Shown piece by piece: positions 13,249 through 13,468 of a stretch of 13,468 nucleotides of DNA. Position 1 is the first letter of the stretch. Each line of letters starts with the position of its first letter. The stretch is from an uncultured Alphaproteobacteria bacterium. GTDB lineage: Bacteria > Pseudomonadota > Alphaproteobacteria > Rs-D84. The DNA lies in the NCBI GenBank assembly GCA_937900435.1, contig CALCEG010000037.1:1-13468 (forward strand). The letters run 5' to 3'. Below the pieces are notes generated by a model. That model saw only the letters and a program-made list of their open reading frames with translations. It did not search any database and was not told the origin of the DNA. The position numbers and the translations under genes were made by a program.

Positions 13249-13468
13249 ATGTCAGAAAATATGAATGAAGTAATCGAAACGCGCGTTCCACAATCTTCGT
13301 TGGAACACGAAATGAGAACCAGTTTTTTGGACTATGCAATGTCGGTTATTGTTGACCGCGCATTGCCAGATGTTCGCGACGGATGCAAACCTGTGCATCG
13401 CAGAATACTGTATGTGATGAACGAAGTTGCGCCTGCAACTAAGCCAACAGTAAAGTCTGCGCGTATTG
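13249..13468 (+). CDS. gyrA: DNA gyrase subunit A (5' part; runs off the right edge)
   Basis: GyrA is the cutting and rejoining subunit of gyrase, which adds negative supercoils to DNA. Only 73 residues are visible. They include SSLEHEMRTSFLDYAMSVIV (16-35), then DRALPDVRDGCKPVHRRILY (36-55) and TKPTVKSARI (64-73), the start of the winged-helix region. SFLDYAMSVIV and RALPDVRDG..PVHRR point to GyrA rather than ParC, which typically has YALSTI-RSLPDVRDG. Residue 46 is Cys where most GyrA have Leu (DGLKPVHRR). The quinolone-resistance region and the catalytic Tyr lie beyond the window. AGGAAAGG at 13236-13243, ending 5 nt before the ATG, supports the start. Confidence 0.95.
   Translation, partial: MSENMNEVIETRVPQSSLEHEMRTSFLDYAMSVIVDRALPDVRDGCKPVHRRILYVMNEVAPATKPTVKSARI

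Noticed and set aside
1..13468. CRISPR array, tRNA, rRNA, insertion sequence or phage genes
   Set aside because: No regularly spaced direct repeats, no tRNA or rRNA signatures, and no transposase or integrase proteins were seen on either strand.

Overview
The window looks like a moderately AT-rich stretch of an alphaproteobacterial chromosome, probably from an uncultured, host- or gut-associated lineage. This is inferred from the proteins: class II LysRS, FabZ and LpxD for a lipid A outer membrane, and NusA/IF2/YidC/LspA of proteobacterial type. The gene order is reshuffled relative to most Alphaproteobacteria. The taxonomic call is inference, because no search could be run. The first ~490 bases differ from the rest: they hold the 5' part of an acyltransferase that resembles a Bacteroidota family, uses Leu codons CTT/CTC that its neighbours avoid, and has a Bacteroidota-like promoter element.

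Layout. 1-449 (-): partial acyltransferase running off the left edge. 601-3488 (+): lysS and a tightly coupled 466-aa protein that I read as a divergent RelA/SpoT-type nucleotidyltransferase. 3623-3964 (+): a cold-shock-domain protein with an Arg-rich tail and a terminator. 3965-4265: non-coding, with a REP-like palindromic repeat. 4266-5771 (-): lpxD-fabZ, ending at an intrinsic terminator. 5952-9918 (+): nusA-infB with a leader hairpin, closed by a bidirectional terminator shared with the convergent lspA-yidC operon (9982-12083, -). 12195-13114 (-): a 164-aa orphan protein, rpmH, and a previously hidden 31-aa hydrophobic small ORF with a strong promoter and ribosome binding site. 13249-13468 (+): start of gyrA, divergent from the small ORF.

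Most genes are housekeeping: tRNA charging, transcription elongation and translation initiation, lipid A and fatty-acid synthesis, membrane protein insertion, lipoprotein maturation, and DNA topology. The parts most worth a second look are the lysS-linked RelA/SpoT-like gene, the small ORF next to gyrA, the Bacteroidota-like gene at the left edge, and the regulatory sites. Three promoters share a TTGCGT -35 box, the nusA leader has a GC-rich hairpin, and lpxD may be nearly leaderless. Expected neighbours are absent: rimP and ylxR around nusA-infB, rnpA and yidD after rpmH, and lpxA after fabZ.
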